Shown piece by piece: positions 1 to 8,770 of a DNA stretch of 64,000 bases. Source of the DNA: Mycoplasmatota bacterium (lineage in GTDB: Bacteria; Bacillota_I; Bacilli_A; Haloplasmatales; Haloplasmataceae); the NCBI GenBank assembly GCA_018394295.1, contig CP074573.1, forward strand, positions 62,001 through 126,000, written 5' to 3'. Every line of letters starts with the position of its first letter. Positions within the stretch are counted from its first letter, which is position 1. Both the position numbers and the translations under genes were made by a program. The notes below the pieces were generated by a model, which was not told the DNA's origin, did not search any database, and worked only from the letters and a program-made list of their open reading frames with translations.

Positions 1-65
1 GAAGACACTGCAGCAAGCATTTTTGGATCGCCGAGTGTTTTTACAATAATTTCAGTTATATTCAT
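1..65 (-). CDS. 5' end of an unidentified gene running off the window
   Basis: On the minus strand an ATG at 63-65 is preceded by an AAGGATTAAGG-like ribosome binding site and opens 21 codons reading MNITEIIVKTLGDPKMLAAV... before the window edge. The good Shine-Dalgarno and spacing support a real gene start. Too little is visible to assign a family. It is divergent from the AraC regulator at 645. Confidence 0.55.
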   Translation of the reverse strand, partial: MNITEIIVKTLGDPKMLAAVS

Positions 66-644
66 TTCCTTAATCCTTTCTCTCTTGTGTATTATTTCAC
101 ACAGTGCGTGCACCAAATATGTTACACAATTCACAAGGAACTGTATAGTTTATTAAATTATTTTAAGAGTTTTTTAAGTTTTTTAAGTTAATTAAATTTG
201 CTCAGTTAAAATACCAAAAGATCTATCATAACAGCTGTAATCATTTTTAGTTTATTAATTAATGTCTATTGTTACAGCTTCATGCAAGTTTGCTTTAAAC
301 AAACATAATTAGCTTACACATGTTTTAGGAATTATTAATTATGATTATACGTAGGATATAGATTAAATTATTATTAAAATTTAATTCTTAATTCAACTTA
401 TTATCGAAAAGTATAAAAAAATAAATATAAAATATAAATTAACAATTAAATATTTTATAGACTAAAAAAAGCTAAACAAATTAAATTATTTAGCTAGAAG
501 ATGAATACTATCTAGAAAGAACAGTTTTGCATATTTTGAGATGACCTCTTTCTTTATTTATATATAAAAAAAGCATTGTCAGTCATGGATTCATATACAA
601 TTATTGATATAATAATATTATAAATTACAGGAGGGGATGATTTA
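66..644. other. long AT-rich intergenic region between divergent genes
   Basis: About 580 bases without a supported gene. It must hold the promoters of the partial minus-strand gene and of the AraC regulator. T-rich direct repeats (AGTTTTTTAAG twice near 165-185) and general AT-richness are visible. I see no tRNA, riboswitch or convincing hairpin. Confidence 0.5.
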
Positions 645-1532
645 ATGAAAGCTATAGACTCTATAAAAAGGGCAATCGATTATATTGAAGAACACTTGAA
701 AGAAGATATTAAAATTGGTGAGGTTGCTTCAAATTCTTATCTTTCAGTTTTTTATTTTCAAAGGTTATTTCATGAGACGACTGGCTACAGCATAGAGAAA
801 TATATTAAATTCCGTAGATTAGCACATTCTACAGAATTGCTTCTGAAAGATATACCTATGAAAGAAGTCGCAATAAATAGCGGATTTAAAAGTCCAGAAC
901 ATTTTTCAAGGGTATTTAAAGAAACTTATAAAATGACACCTAGTGAATATAAAAAAGAAAAGTTTCCATTATTTCATGTGTATAAGCCTGATGTTATCTT
1001 GCAAAATGCTAAATTAAGTTTGGGTGATAGATATATAGCGGATAATATGGTACTAGAAATAAAATTATGTGAGAAAGAAGAAATAAAAATGATAGGCCTA
1101 GACATATTTTGTCCTTTTGGAATAGAGACACCTGGTATAGATAATCCAGGAATTGCTTGGAATAGATTTCATAAAATGAAACATACAATCTTAGATAAAA
1201 CTTGTCCAACCCAAGAATTTGGTATCTCCTATAATCATGGTGAAAAAGGGTTTCATTATCTTGCATCTACAGCTGTCAATCAAATTGAAGATATTCCTAA
1301 AGACATGATTTCATTTATACTACCTAAAGGACTTTATGCTTGTTGTATATATGAAAATGAGAGTTTTGAAGATGGTACTGGACAAAATTTGAAGAGTGCA
1401 ATGGATTATTTCTTTAATTGGTTTAATGAAAACAATTATCGTCCTGCTAATAATTATGCGATAGAATACTATCATGAAGAAGCATTAAAGAAACCTCATA
1501 AAATAGAAATGTGGGTAAATATAAAACGATAA
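645..1532 (+). CDS. AraC-family regulator with GyrI-like effector domain
   Basis: 295 residues. The N-terminal ~105 residues carry two AraC-type helix-turn-helix motifs (IKIGEVASNSYLSVFYFQRLF and MKEVAINSGFKSPEHFSRVF, ending MTPSEYKK). Residues ~140-295 look like a GyrI/Rob-type small-molecule-binding domain (EIKLCEKEEIKMIGLDI; ends ALKKPHKIEMWVNIKR). The architecture is that of SoxS/Rob-GyrI regulators, which usually sense hydrophobic compounds or drugs and activate export genes. The start is fixed by GGAGGGG at 631-637. It stands alone, so the target is unknown. The family call is firm; ligand and targets are not visible. Confidence 0.92.
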   Translation: MKAIDSIKRAIDYIEEHLKEDIKIGEVASNSYLSVFYFQRLFHETTGYSIEKYIKFRRLAHSTELLLKDIPMKEVAINSGFKSPEHFSRVFKETYKMTPSEYKKEKFPLFHVYKPDVILQNAKLSLGDRYIADNMVLEIKLCEKEEIKMIGLDIFCPFGIETPGIDNPGIAWNRFHKMKHTILDKTCPTQEFGISYNHGEKGFHYLASTAVNQIEDIPKDMISFILPKGLYACCIYENESFEDGTGQNLKSAMDYFFNWFNENNYRPANNYAIEYYHEEALKKPHKIEMWVNIKR

Positions 1533-1556
1533 AATATTTATTATAACTAGGTTAAC

Positions 1557-1576
1557 TAACCTTTGTACAAAGGTTA
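1557..1576. repeat. perfect 20-bp palindrome downstream of the AraC gene
   Basis: TAACCTTTGTACAAAGGTTA is its own reverse complement. As RNA it gives an 8-bp stem with a GTAC loop, but no U-run follows, so a weak terminator or an operator are both possible. Confidence 0.7.
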
Positions 1577-1847
1577 ATTATGAACAAAAGACAATCCAAT
1601 GGAAGAATTTTTTAACAACTAAGGTAATAGGACAACAATCAATTGGATGTAATTTTTAGAATTCGACAAAAAAAGTCATAATACTACATTTTAATACAAG
1701 AAGTGCAAAATTTTATTAAATCCATTAAATTATTTAAGTAATTAAGACAAATTAAGAGTTGAAATAATAAGAATTATTCATTTATGTAGTAAAGAATGAT
1801 AAAATAAAATTGTAATGTTTATTAAAGAATTAGGGGAGGATATGAAT

Positions 1848-2969
1848 ATGAAAACAAACAAGATATTAACTATTATTTTTTTACTTCTTAGTTTAGTTTT
1901 ATTTAATAGTTGCTCACCAAATAATAAAGAAAATGATGAATTAATTTATGAATTTACAGATAAAGAACAATTACCTGAAAGAATATTACTAACTGGAAAT
2001 GAAGAGAATAAAAATTATACATTCTTATTATCAAATTATACAAATAAATATAATAAAATAGCATTTGGAAATTCTTTAGAAGAGATGAATATAATCTATA
2101 CAGCTAGTGGGGATAGTGATATTGAAGAAATTGTTAATAATTTTAAATATATATCATGGTTTGAAACAATAAAAAAAAGTGATGAATCTATAATTAATCA
2201 AATTAAAGTTTATAATAAAGAAACTAAATCTATTAATACAATATTTGAGAAAATAGCCGATGAAAGTTCACCATATCAATTTAATTTTATTGGATTATCA
2301 GGCAATAATATCTTGTATATTGAACTTGATTATGAAAATTCTAAAGGAAAAATAGTTCAATATAATATTTTAGAAGATAAATCGAGTGTATTTCTTGAAT
2401 TACCGTTTACGAATAATGAATTAACAAGAAACTGCCCATTATATTTTATAAATGTTAAGGATAATTTATTGATTACTAGTACAATAAATAATCAAACAGT
2501 TGATCTTCGAGTTTACAATATTGAAACAAAGGAACTAATTCATACGATAACACTTCCTGAATATATTGGACTAGTTTACTATGCAGATTTTGATATGGAT
2601 ACTAAAACTTTTGCGATTTATTATTATAAAATTGAAACCAATGATATTAAATCAGGTGAGGGCGTAGGAATTATAAATATTGTAGATAATGAATTAAAAG
2701 AAATTTTTACTCCAAGTTCAACTACATATTTATATCATGAAAAAATATCTATTTCTGGTAATTTAATTTACTTTGTTTTACAAAAAGTAGTGACAGGAGC
2801 TGTTTACGACCATTATATTGGAATACAATATAATATAAGTAATCATCACTATGAAGAAGTAAAAGGTGCAATTTATTTAGAATTACATGAGGAACTTTAT
2901 GCGGTTTGTTTTGATAAAAAAGAGGCAATACAAAAAATAAATTATTATAAATATCCAAGTATAAAATAA
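1848..2969 (+). CDS. lipoprotein, putative beta-propeller-like sensor
   Basis: About 373 residues from the ATG at 1848, chosen because GGGGAGG (1833-1839) lies 8 bases upstream; ATGs at 1815 and 1842 are badly spaced. A signal peptide ends in a lipobox (LVLFNSC), so the mature protein should be lipid-anchored outside the membrane. The rest is rich in short beta-strand blocks (NILYIELDYENSKGK, NLLITSTINNQTVDLRVYN) as in beta-propellers, but I cannot assign a named family. Probably monocistronic, with a terminator following. Confidence 0.75.
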   Translation: MKTNKILTIIFLLLSLVLFNSCSPNNKENDELIYEFTDKEQLPERILLTGNEENKNYTFLLSNYTNKYNKIAFGNSLEEMNIIYTASGDSDIEEIVNNFKYISWFETIKKSDESIINQIKVYNKETKSINTIFEKIADESSPYQFNFIGLSGNNILYIELDYENSKGKIVQYNILEDKSSVFLELPFTNNELTRNCPLYFINVKDNLLITSTINNQTVDLRVYNIETKELIHTITLPEYIGLVYYADFDMDTKTFAIYYYKIETNDIKSGEGVGIINIVDNELKEIFTPSSTTYLYHEKISISGNLIYFVLQKVVTGAVYDHYIGIQYNISNHHYEEVKGAIYLELHEELYAVCFDKKEAIQKINYYKYPSIK

Positions 2970-2976
2970 TAAATTT

Positions 2977-3013
2977 AAAAGCTTTGTATTTTTTAAATAC
3001 AAAACTTTTTTTA
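2977..3013 (+). terminator. rho-independent terminator of the 1848 lipoprotein
   Basis: The stem TTTGTATTT / AAATACAAA is followed by a T-run (3006-3012). Confidence 0.75.
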
Positions 3014-3206
3014 TTAGGATCATGATACGCTTGCTCATTCCAATGAATATAGGGTATATATACTAGGAGACTTTACTAAAAACGAAAAAATACACATAAT
3101 GTGTTCACAGGAGTAAATAGTAGAATTTATATTAGAATATTTTTTATTAATATTATGTATATAGAAATATAATATGATAAAATAATACAGAAGGAGGATG
3201 TTTATC

Positions 3207-3635
3207 ATGAAAAAATTAATTACAATATTATTAACACTATCTTTTATATTTGGAATAGCAGCATGTGCATCTACAAATAAGGATGTAGAGGATAAACCTA
3301 TAGCTCCAACTGTAAATGAGTTTACGGCAGAAGGTAATAAGGATCTTGAAAATGTGTTTGATCCAATTTTTACTATTAAGTTTAATAATCCTGATGAAGT
3401 TAGAATTTCTCAAATTACTATAAATGGTGAAGTTGCGACTATTTTAGAATCTGAACAAACTACTGAAAATGGTGTTACTACAGTTACTGTCAGCGATGTA
3501 GTTGGTACTCTTCATACAGATTTAACGAAAGAAAAGATTTATATGTTAGATGCATTTAAATGGCGTGATGATTTTGAAGATTATTCTGTTAATGTAACTA
3601 GTGTAATATGGACTTATGAAGCTCCAGCTCAATAA
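3207..3635 (+). CDS. small secreted lipoprotein
   Basis: 142 residues from the ATG at 3207, which lies 9 bases after AAGGAGG (3191-3197); an earlier ATG at 3198 touches the Shine-Dalgarno and is rejected. The signal peptide ends in a classic lipobox (FGIAAC). The mature part (~120 residues, acidic, beta-rich) has no motif I recognise. It contains ITINGEVATILESEQ and VTVSDVVGTLH, possibly an immunoglobulin-like fold. It has its own upstream region and ends before a strong terminator. Confidence 0.75.
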   Translation: MKKLITILLTLSFIFGIAACASTNKDVEDKPIAPTVNEFTAEGNKDLENVFDPIFTIKFNNPDEVRISQITINGEVATILESEQTTENGVTTVTVSDVVGTLHTDLTKEKIYMLDAFKWRDDFEDYSVNVTSVIWTYEAPAQ

Positions 3636-3672
3636 ATGAAACATATAAAGTATTAAAGGTTATGTTCAATAG

Positions 3673-3694
3673 GATATTATACCTATAGAGTAGA
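3673..3694 (+). mobile_element. solo relic of an IS3-type terminal repeat
   Basis: The 22 bases here match 27911-27932, the left end of the IS3-family element at 27916, in 21 positions (GATATTATACCTATA then G for T, then AGTAGA). The similarity fades into an A/T-rich stretch as in the element's end. No transposase follows, so this looks like an IS end left after deletion. Confidence 0.5.
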
Positions 3695-3742
3695 TTTTAA
3701 GTTAAAAAGATGTATAACTAAGTTTTATAGTTATAAAAATAT

Positions 3743-3797
3743 AAAACCGGAATTATCAAATGATATAATGATAATTCCGGTTTTTTTTTTTTTTTTT
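3743..3797 (+). terminator. very strong intrinsic terminator
   Basis: A 16-bp perfect stem (AAAACCGGAATTATCA pairing with its complement) with a 10-base loop is followed by more than 15 consecutive T residues. It closes the 3207 lipoprotein unit. Confidence 0.9.
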
Positions 3798-3905
3798 GTT
3801 CCAATATTTTTTACCATAGTTTCTTATTGTCTCTAGCGGACATATTCCATCATAAAAAATTGTATGATTTAATTTTGAATTATGTTATTTATGTCTGTTA
3901 GAATG

Positions 3906-4760
3906 TTAATATTTTGACCAATAGGTTGGGCGAATTAGCATTACTGGTAACTTTGTATGAGAATCACCTTTAGCTGTGTTAAGTTGGGCTTGGGTAAGGA
4001 AGATGCATTTTGTGAGATCAGCTCCACTAATATCGGCGTCTCTCAAATCAGCTCCTATGAGATCAGCTCCAGTTAAATCGACTCCTCTGAGGTTGGCTGC
4101 AATAAGACATGCACCTCTTAGATCGGCACCTCTAAGATTGGTTTTTCTCAAGTCAACTCCAAAATAATCTAATTGGTGAGGGTTGTCGCTTCGATTTTTT
4201 GAAGGAGTGTTCTTTCCATTGCGGACATTAGAACGAACTAGCTCACTAGTATTTTTAAGTAACCTATTAACCTTGGTTCTATGAGCTACTATATCCAGTG
4301 CTAATAGAGAATCAGTGTCAAGATGAGTAAGTTCTTCAGTATCGTTCAGTAATGAATAAATCTCATCTTTGATACCTTGGTCTGTTTGAAGGAGAGTTGC
4401 TTGAGTAAGATACCATATCATTTCATGAAGTTGCCTCATAATCAGGAATGCTTCAAACATTTGCTTAGAAGATTTGGGCGCTTGTCTCCAGTCATGTCCA
4501 CCAAAAGTGACTTGAGATACCTTTTGACCAGCACCAAAGCAGTCATATGCGCTACATCCCCTAAGACCCTTATTTCTAAGATTTTTATGAACAGAACAGG
4601 TAAAGTCAGATTGTAAGTTAATACAAGGCTTACCTGCTTCTTTATTCGTTGGGAATCCTTCAGAAGCTGAAAAGTATAATGCTACACAGAATAGTCCGAA
4701 ACATTTCTTACAGTCAACTCTCAATTCTTTAATACGTTTATCTTCATGTGTGTCTATCAT
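3906..4760 (-). CDS. pentapeptide-repeat protein with Cys-rich N-terminus
   Basis: 284 residues. The N-terminal ~95 residues hold eight or so cysteines (CKKCFGLFC..., ...C...FTCSVHKN..., GCSAYDCFGAGQKVSQ), probably a metal site. A helical middle follows, then residues ~205-265 are consecutive A(D/N)LxX pentapeptides (NLRGADLRGACLIAANLRGV...), which fold as a right-handed quadrilateral beta-helix. The same Cys-rich/pentapeptide architecture is known in other Gram-positive genomes; its function is not established. GAGGTAAACG precedes the ATG. The gene looks less AT-rich than its neighbours, which suggests acquisition. It is monocistronic. Confidence 0.85.
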   Translation of the reverse strand: MIDTHEDKRIKELRVDCKKCFGLFCVALYFSASEGFPTNKEAGKPCINLQSDFTCSVHKNLRNKGLRGCSAYDCFGAGQKVSQVTFGGHDWRQAPKSSKQMFEAFLIMRQLHEMIWYLTQATLLQTDQGIKDEIYSLLNDTEELTHLDTDSLLALDIVAHRTKVNRLLKNTSELVRSNVRNGKNTPSKNRSDNPHQLDYFGVDLRKTNLRGADLRGACLIAANLRGVDLTGADLIGADLRDADISGADLTKCIFLTQAQLNTAKGDSHTKLPVMLIRPTYWSKY

Positions 4761-4859
4761 TTTCGTTTACCTCATAATAGAAAAATACAATAATTTTTTC
4801 TTTTAAAGTATATCATATATAGGGTGTATTTCAATATCTATATAATACTTGTTGTATCT

Positions 4860-4886
4860 ACTATAATGACCTTACTTCATTATAGT
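4860..4886. repeat. 10-bp inverted repeat hairpin
   Basis: ACTATAATGA, a 7-base loop, then TCATTATAGT. It lies between two minus-strand genes (3906 and 5037). A T-rich stretch follows on the plus strand only, so it is not an obvious terminator for either. Confidence 0.55.
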
Positions 4887-5036
4887 GGAAATTTTTATAA
4901 ATCACTAATTTGTAATTATCCTTTGATTTTATTCACAATGAGATGTATGCAACTGAACGAAAAGGTCTATTATATAGCTTTAAAATATTTACTTAATAAT
5001 ATAAGATATTGTTAGGTAATGTTGTAAATGTATGTA

Positions 5037-5597
5037 TTAATCAACAGCTACAAATTGATAGTCAACATCTTGATAATGCATAAAAAAATTATCAAGTACC
5101 TTGTCCTTAATAATATCAACTAATGACACATGAACCATATCAAAATTTACATTTTTTGCTTTATCTACACTAATACCACTGCTTAAATAATTTATTCCAT
5201 CCATAAAGCAATCAAAAATGAGTACTACATTTTTATAATCATCAAAGTTAATTTGCTTCTCTTCATTAAATTTATAAATTTTTGAAAGTTTCTTCTTTGG
5301 GAAGCATTGAATATGAAAATGTGAAACAGATGGATTACTACTTTCATATACAACTATATTTTTAAAATCAATCTGAATACCATACTTCCATGCAAAAGTG
5401 TTATAAACCAATTCATTAAATAAGTTTTCCGAAATATTATCCCAACTATCATATGCATGAGCTATGACTTTAATAAGATTGGGATAAATTTTAGTTAAAA
5501 CTTCTTTGAAATTTAATAAAATACTACTATCGTCTAAATTTTTAAGGTCTTTTTCTACTTCATAAGTTTTGTTTTTAATACTCCTTCTATCAATCAT
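5037..5597 (-). CDS. hypothetical protein, 186 aa
   Basis: I do not recognise this protein. It is cytoplasmic by composition, with no signal peptide or membrane segment. It is charged and helical at the N-terminus (MIDRRSIKNKTYEVEKDLKNL) and has beta-type stretches later (NVVLIFDCFMDGINYLSSG). GGAGGACCATA immediately before the ATG is a good ribosome binding site and supports a real gene. It is isolated, with ~500 empty bases upstream. Confidence 0.65.
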   Translation of the reverse strand: MIDRRSIKNKTYEVEKDLKNLDDSSILLNFKEVLTKIYPNLIKVIAHAYDSWDNISENLFNELVYNTFAWKYGIQIDFKNIVVYESSNPSVSHFHIQCFPKKKLSKIYKFNEEKQINFDDYKNVVLIFDCFMDGINYLSSGISVDKAKNVNFDMVHVSLVDIIKDKVLDNFFMHYQDVDYQFVAVD

Positions 5598-6137
5598 TAT
5601 GGTCCTCCATAAAAATAAATTTATATGATTTAGCTCTATAAGTTTAGTATATTATTTAGTGAATTTTTCGCAGAATATGTGTCACACTGCAAAGAGTATA
5701 TAATCTATTACCTCATAATTACAAATGTATTTATATACACCTATTACCTATTATACAATAACCTCTTTATTATATAATAACATTTGATGGCTTAAATGTA
5801 TATTTATCTGGTATGATTTATTAATTTTAGCTTTTAGAGGGATTTAGATAGATTTTGTAGATTGGTTTTTATAGATATTTTAGATGTAGTTCAAAAAGCA
5901 ATACAAAACTATATCAATAGATTAATTCATGTTTAGATAACATGAAATAAATGCTATTGATTTTATCTAGTATTTCTAATAAAATGATAGTGTAGTTAAA
6001 GTATGGAAAGAACAACTGGTTTAATAATATTTATTTAAGCACTGTTAATATCAAGAAAATAAACAAATTGTCATTGAACAAATGAAATAAAGCTTAGATT
6101 ATCTTATACAATAGACATGAAAAAGGGAGCAATTGTC
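5598..6137. other. intergenic region upstream of the transposase-like/FAD pair
   Basis: About 540 bases. It contains a perfect 14-bp palindrome TTATTATATAATAA (5767-5780), which may be trivial in such AT-rich DNA, and two copies of CTATTACCT. The promoter of the 6138 gene should lie near its 3' end, but I see no clear -35/-10 pair. No terminal inverted repeats of an IS are visible. Confidence 0.45.
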
Positions 6138-7202
6138 ATGAAATCAGGAGTTTTTAATGCACAATACAAGTATATGATTTTAAAACATGCCTTGAAAGAA
6201 AACAATGTTTCTGAGACATGTAAGTTGTTTGGTATTTCAAGAACGACATTTTACAATTGGAGTAGGGCTTATCAAAAGAAGGGCATGATTGGACTAGAAA
6301 TCAAAGAGCCTAAAAAGCCTCAAATGTCAAATAAAGTGAATAAAACGGTTGAGCGTAAAATTTTATCATATGTAGGGAGACGCCCTGAAGATGGACCTAA
6401 AAGAATTTACTATGAGTTAAAAACAGAAGGGGTTAATATTGGGGTTTCAGGCATTTACAATGTCTTAAAGAGGCACAATCTGTCAAAGAAAACTCAACGA
6501 ATAGAATATTCGAAAAATAAAGTGTTTCATTTCAACAAGAAACAAAAAAATAAAAAGTTTATATCATGCTTTGAATACACAGAAGAAGCTTATCCAGGAT
6601 ATTTGGTTATTCAACGAGTTGATTATATAGGTAAATTTGAGGGAATTGGTAAAATATATCAATATAGTCTTTATGACACCTATTCAAAATGGGGTTCTGT
6701 TAAATTATATAATAAAAAACTAGATATAGATATTTGGTATTATTTTGAACTAAAACTTGTCTATTTGATGAAAACTTTAAATTTGAACATAAAGAATTTA
6801 ATCACTGAAAAAACAAGAGAGTTTGTACCTTTTTATGTTAAAAGCAACAAGTATAAGGAGATTTTGGAAAATCTTCACATCAACCATCGGTTCATTGAAC
6901 ATGAAGAAGATATTATTTTGGATGATATGGGTGACTTTAATAAGTTCTTAGTTCAAGAATTTTTTAATAAAATTCCTATGAATAAGAATCTCGACTCTTT
7001 TACTAAGGTTGAACACGCGCTTCACAAATTTTTAAGGCATTACAATTTCTCTAGAAAAATCTCTAGTGGATGTAATGTAGGTAAAGTACCGGCTAAAGTC
7101 ATCCTTGAAAGAGCTATTCATAATAATGTAGACTTAGATACATTACCACTTTGGATTTTGGCTTTAATTGATCTACTTAAACGAGGTGATCAAAATGATT
7201 AA
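6138..7202 (+). CDS. domesticated (catalytically dead) IS481-like transposase protein
   Basis: 354 residues. The start at 6138 is chosen because GGGAG at 6124-6128 is 9 bases upstream. An N-terminal helix-turn-helix (NVSETCKLFGISRTTFYNW) is followed by a second winged helix (GPKRIYYELKTEGVNIGVSG) and an RNase-H-like integrase domain resembling IS481 transposases (PGYLVIQRVDYIGKFEGIGKIYQYSLYDTYSKWG). The catalytic triad is not preserved: the usual TDNGxEF appears as TEKTREF, and the region that normally carries the last glutamate reads DDMGDFNKFLVQEFF. The protein keeps its full reading frame, so it is probably a DNA-binding protein under selection. It overlaps the FAD enzyme gene by 8 bases, implying coupled translation. 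Confidence 0.7.
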   Translation: MKSGVFNAQYKYMILKHALKENNVSETCKLFGISRTTFYNWSRAYQKKGMIGLEIKEPKKPQMSNKVNKTVERKILSYVGRRPEDGPKRIYYELKTEGVNIGVSGIYNVLKRHNLSKKTQRIEYSKNKVFHFNKKQKNKKFISCFEYTEEAYPGYLVIQRVDYIGKFEGIGKIYQYSLYDTYSKWGSVKLYNKKLDIDIWYYFELKLVYLMKTLNLNIKNLITEKTREFVPFYVKSNKYKEILENLHINHRFIEHEEDIILDDMGDFNKFLVQEFFNKIPMNKNLDSFTKVEHALHKFLRHYNFSRKISSGCNVGKVPAKVILERAIHNNVDLDTLPLWILALIDLLKRGDQND

Positions 7203-8448
7203 ACAAAACGATAGGGTGGCTATTATTGGTGGGGGACTTTCTGGACTTGTAATAGCAGAAGGTTTACAAAAAAAAGGGTATAAGAATGTTACTGTTTTTG
7301 AAAGAAGCAATCGGGTAGGCGGTAAATTGGATACGATTTGGTATAAAGGTAAATCTTATGAATTTGGTGCTAATTTTGGACTACCTCCTCAGAAACATTT
7401 AAAAACGCTTATGAAAGCATTCAATATCAAAATTGATGGACCTAGTTTATCCCGTGTTAATTATGATACAGATGGTAATAAAATTATGCAAATACCAAAA
7501 GAGGCATTGGGTGCTTTTGTCGAAGAACTCGATAGACTTCCAGATGTTTTGGCGAAGTATAAATCACTAGAAAAGGTTAATATTCAAAATGTAGAGGCTT
7601 CTTTGATGCTTCCTTTTTCAAAGTGGTGTGATATAAATCAGTTTAGTACTTTGAAAACAATTTATGCTCATTATTTCACCTGTTACGGCTTAGGGGATAT
7701 AGATGATGTACCAGCACTTTATGTTCTTAGGATATTGAATTATGATAATTTAATGTCTTTTATGGAGTTACCAGAATTCTGTACGTGGAAAAGGGGTGTT
7801 TCCTCGTTAATTGAATGCTTAACGCAGGAAATAAAAGATATTAGGTTGACACAAAACGTAAAAAAGATTTCTTTCTCAAAGGATGAGAAACTATATGTTC
7901 AAACGGAATTTGAAGTGCTTGAATTTGATAGAGTAGTCATTACCGCACCTTTAAATCAATTTTCTGATATTTATGGAGAAAATCATGAAATAAAACAATT
8001 TTTGAGTTGTTTAAAATATCAAGATTTTAACGTATATGCATTCATAGTGGATAAGGTCCCAAAAAGATGTGGGTGTGTGCTTGATAACTTGTCTATAAAA
8101 AAGAGAGGACATATCATATTCTGGAATTCTAGGTGGGATTCATGTGATGGTGAAGCGTTGATTATGGTTTATGCTTATGACCATCCTGAAAAATCTAAAT
8201 CAGAATCTTTAAAAATTATTGAAAGTGATTTATTGAAACTGGGTTTTCACAATCCAAGGCTCTATCAGTTTAAACGTTGGAAACAGTGTCCATATGTAGA
8301 AACCAGTGTTTTACAAAATGGCTTTTATGAAAAGCTGGAAGAGATGCAAGGGAGACACAATATATTTTTAGCGGGTGAAATCATGAGTACTGTGTTAATG
8401 GAAAACTGTATTCGATATTCAAACTATTTAATCAATAAGTATTTTTAA
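7195..8448 (+). CDS. FAD-dependent amine-oxidase-like oxidoreductase
   Basis: 417 residues from the ATG at 7195, which has GAGGTGA 5-6 bases upstream inside the preceding gene. The N-terminal Rossmann motif VAIIGGGLSGLVIAEGLQKKG and the second FAD contact ERSNRVGGKLDT are typical of the flavin-containing amine oxidase/protoporphyrinogen oxidase family. The C-terminal FAD-capping motif is present (NIFLAGEIMSTVLMENCIRYSNYLI), though less canonical. Length is normal for the family. The substrate is unknown and could be an amine, a carotenoid-type or another hydrophobic molecule. It is translationally coupled to the dead transposase-like protein, so both are likely needed together. Confidence 0.85.
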   Translation: MIKQNDRVAIIGGGLSGLVIAEGLQKKGYKNVTVFERSNRVGGKLDTIWYKGKSYEFGANFGLPPQKHLKTLMKAFNIKIDGPSLSRVNYDTDGNKIMQIPKEALGAFVEELDRLPDVLAKYKSLEKVNIQNVEASLMLPFSKWCDINQFSTLKTIYAHYFTCYGLGDIDDVPALYVLRILNYDNLMSFMELPEFCTWKRGVSSLIECLTQEIKDIRLTQNVKKISFSKDEKLYVQTEFEVLEFDRVVITAPLNQFSDIYGENHEIKQFLSCLKYQDFNVYAFIVDKVPKRCGCVLDNLSIKKRGHIIFWNSRWDSCDGEALIMVYAYDHPEKSKSESLKIIESDLLKLGFHNPRLYQFKRWKQCPYVETSVLQNGFYEKLEEMQGRHNIFLAGEIMSTVLMENCIRYSNYLINKYF

Positions 8449-8459
8449 TAAACTAAGCT

Positions 8460-8496
8460 AATGCTTGGATGATTGTGAATCATCCAAGCATTTTTT
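8460..8496 (+). terminator. intrinsic terminator of the FAD enzyme unit
   Basis: A perfect 15-bp stem (AATGCTTGGATGATT, GTG loop, complement) is followed by TTTT. Confidence 0.9.
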
Positions 8497-8636
8497 ACTT
8501 TCAAGTTCACTTTACACTTTATATTCATATATCTTCTAAATAAACAAGAAATATATAGACTATTTCATTTTTTATATGTAAATTATACTTAAAACATATT
8601 TTAAAAAAACCTATATATAGCATAATTATTCCTTAT

Positions 8637-8665
8637 TTGACAAAAGTACCTTTATTAAATATACT
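8637..8665 (+). promoter_or_regulatory. sigma-A promoter of the hypB operon
   Basis: TTGACA (8637-8642), a 17-base spacer, then TATACT (8660-8665). The start of transcription would be about 100 bases upstream of hypB. Confidence 0.8.
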
Positions 8666-8770
8666 GAGATTGATAAAACTTTCACAATCTAATACTAGAA
8701 TGCACTAAGGACTGTAATCTTTTTTAGATGTGAAAAACAAAGTTTAAGATTAAAAGGAGGTATAGATGAT

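Noticed and set aside
66-644. Riboswitch or tRNA in the long intergenic stretches
   Set aside because: No cloverleaf, TPsiC-like GTTCGA sequence or known aptamer core could be recognised in any intergenic region.
3673-3800. A terminator split by the IS relic, like those at 27900 and 56104
   Set aside because: The nearby terminator (3743-3797) is intact and I could not pair convincing arms around the relic.
3976-4167. Plus-strand open frame opposite the pentapeptide repeats
   Set aside because: It is the antisense of the regular A(D/N)LxX repeat and has no ribosome binding site.
4824-5015. 63-codon plus-strand frame starting with GTG
   Set aside because: No Shine-Dalgarno, composition is random AT-rich DNA, and a hairpin (4860-4886) runs through it.
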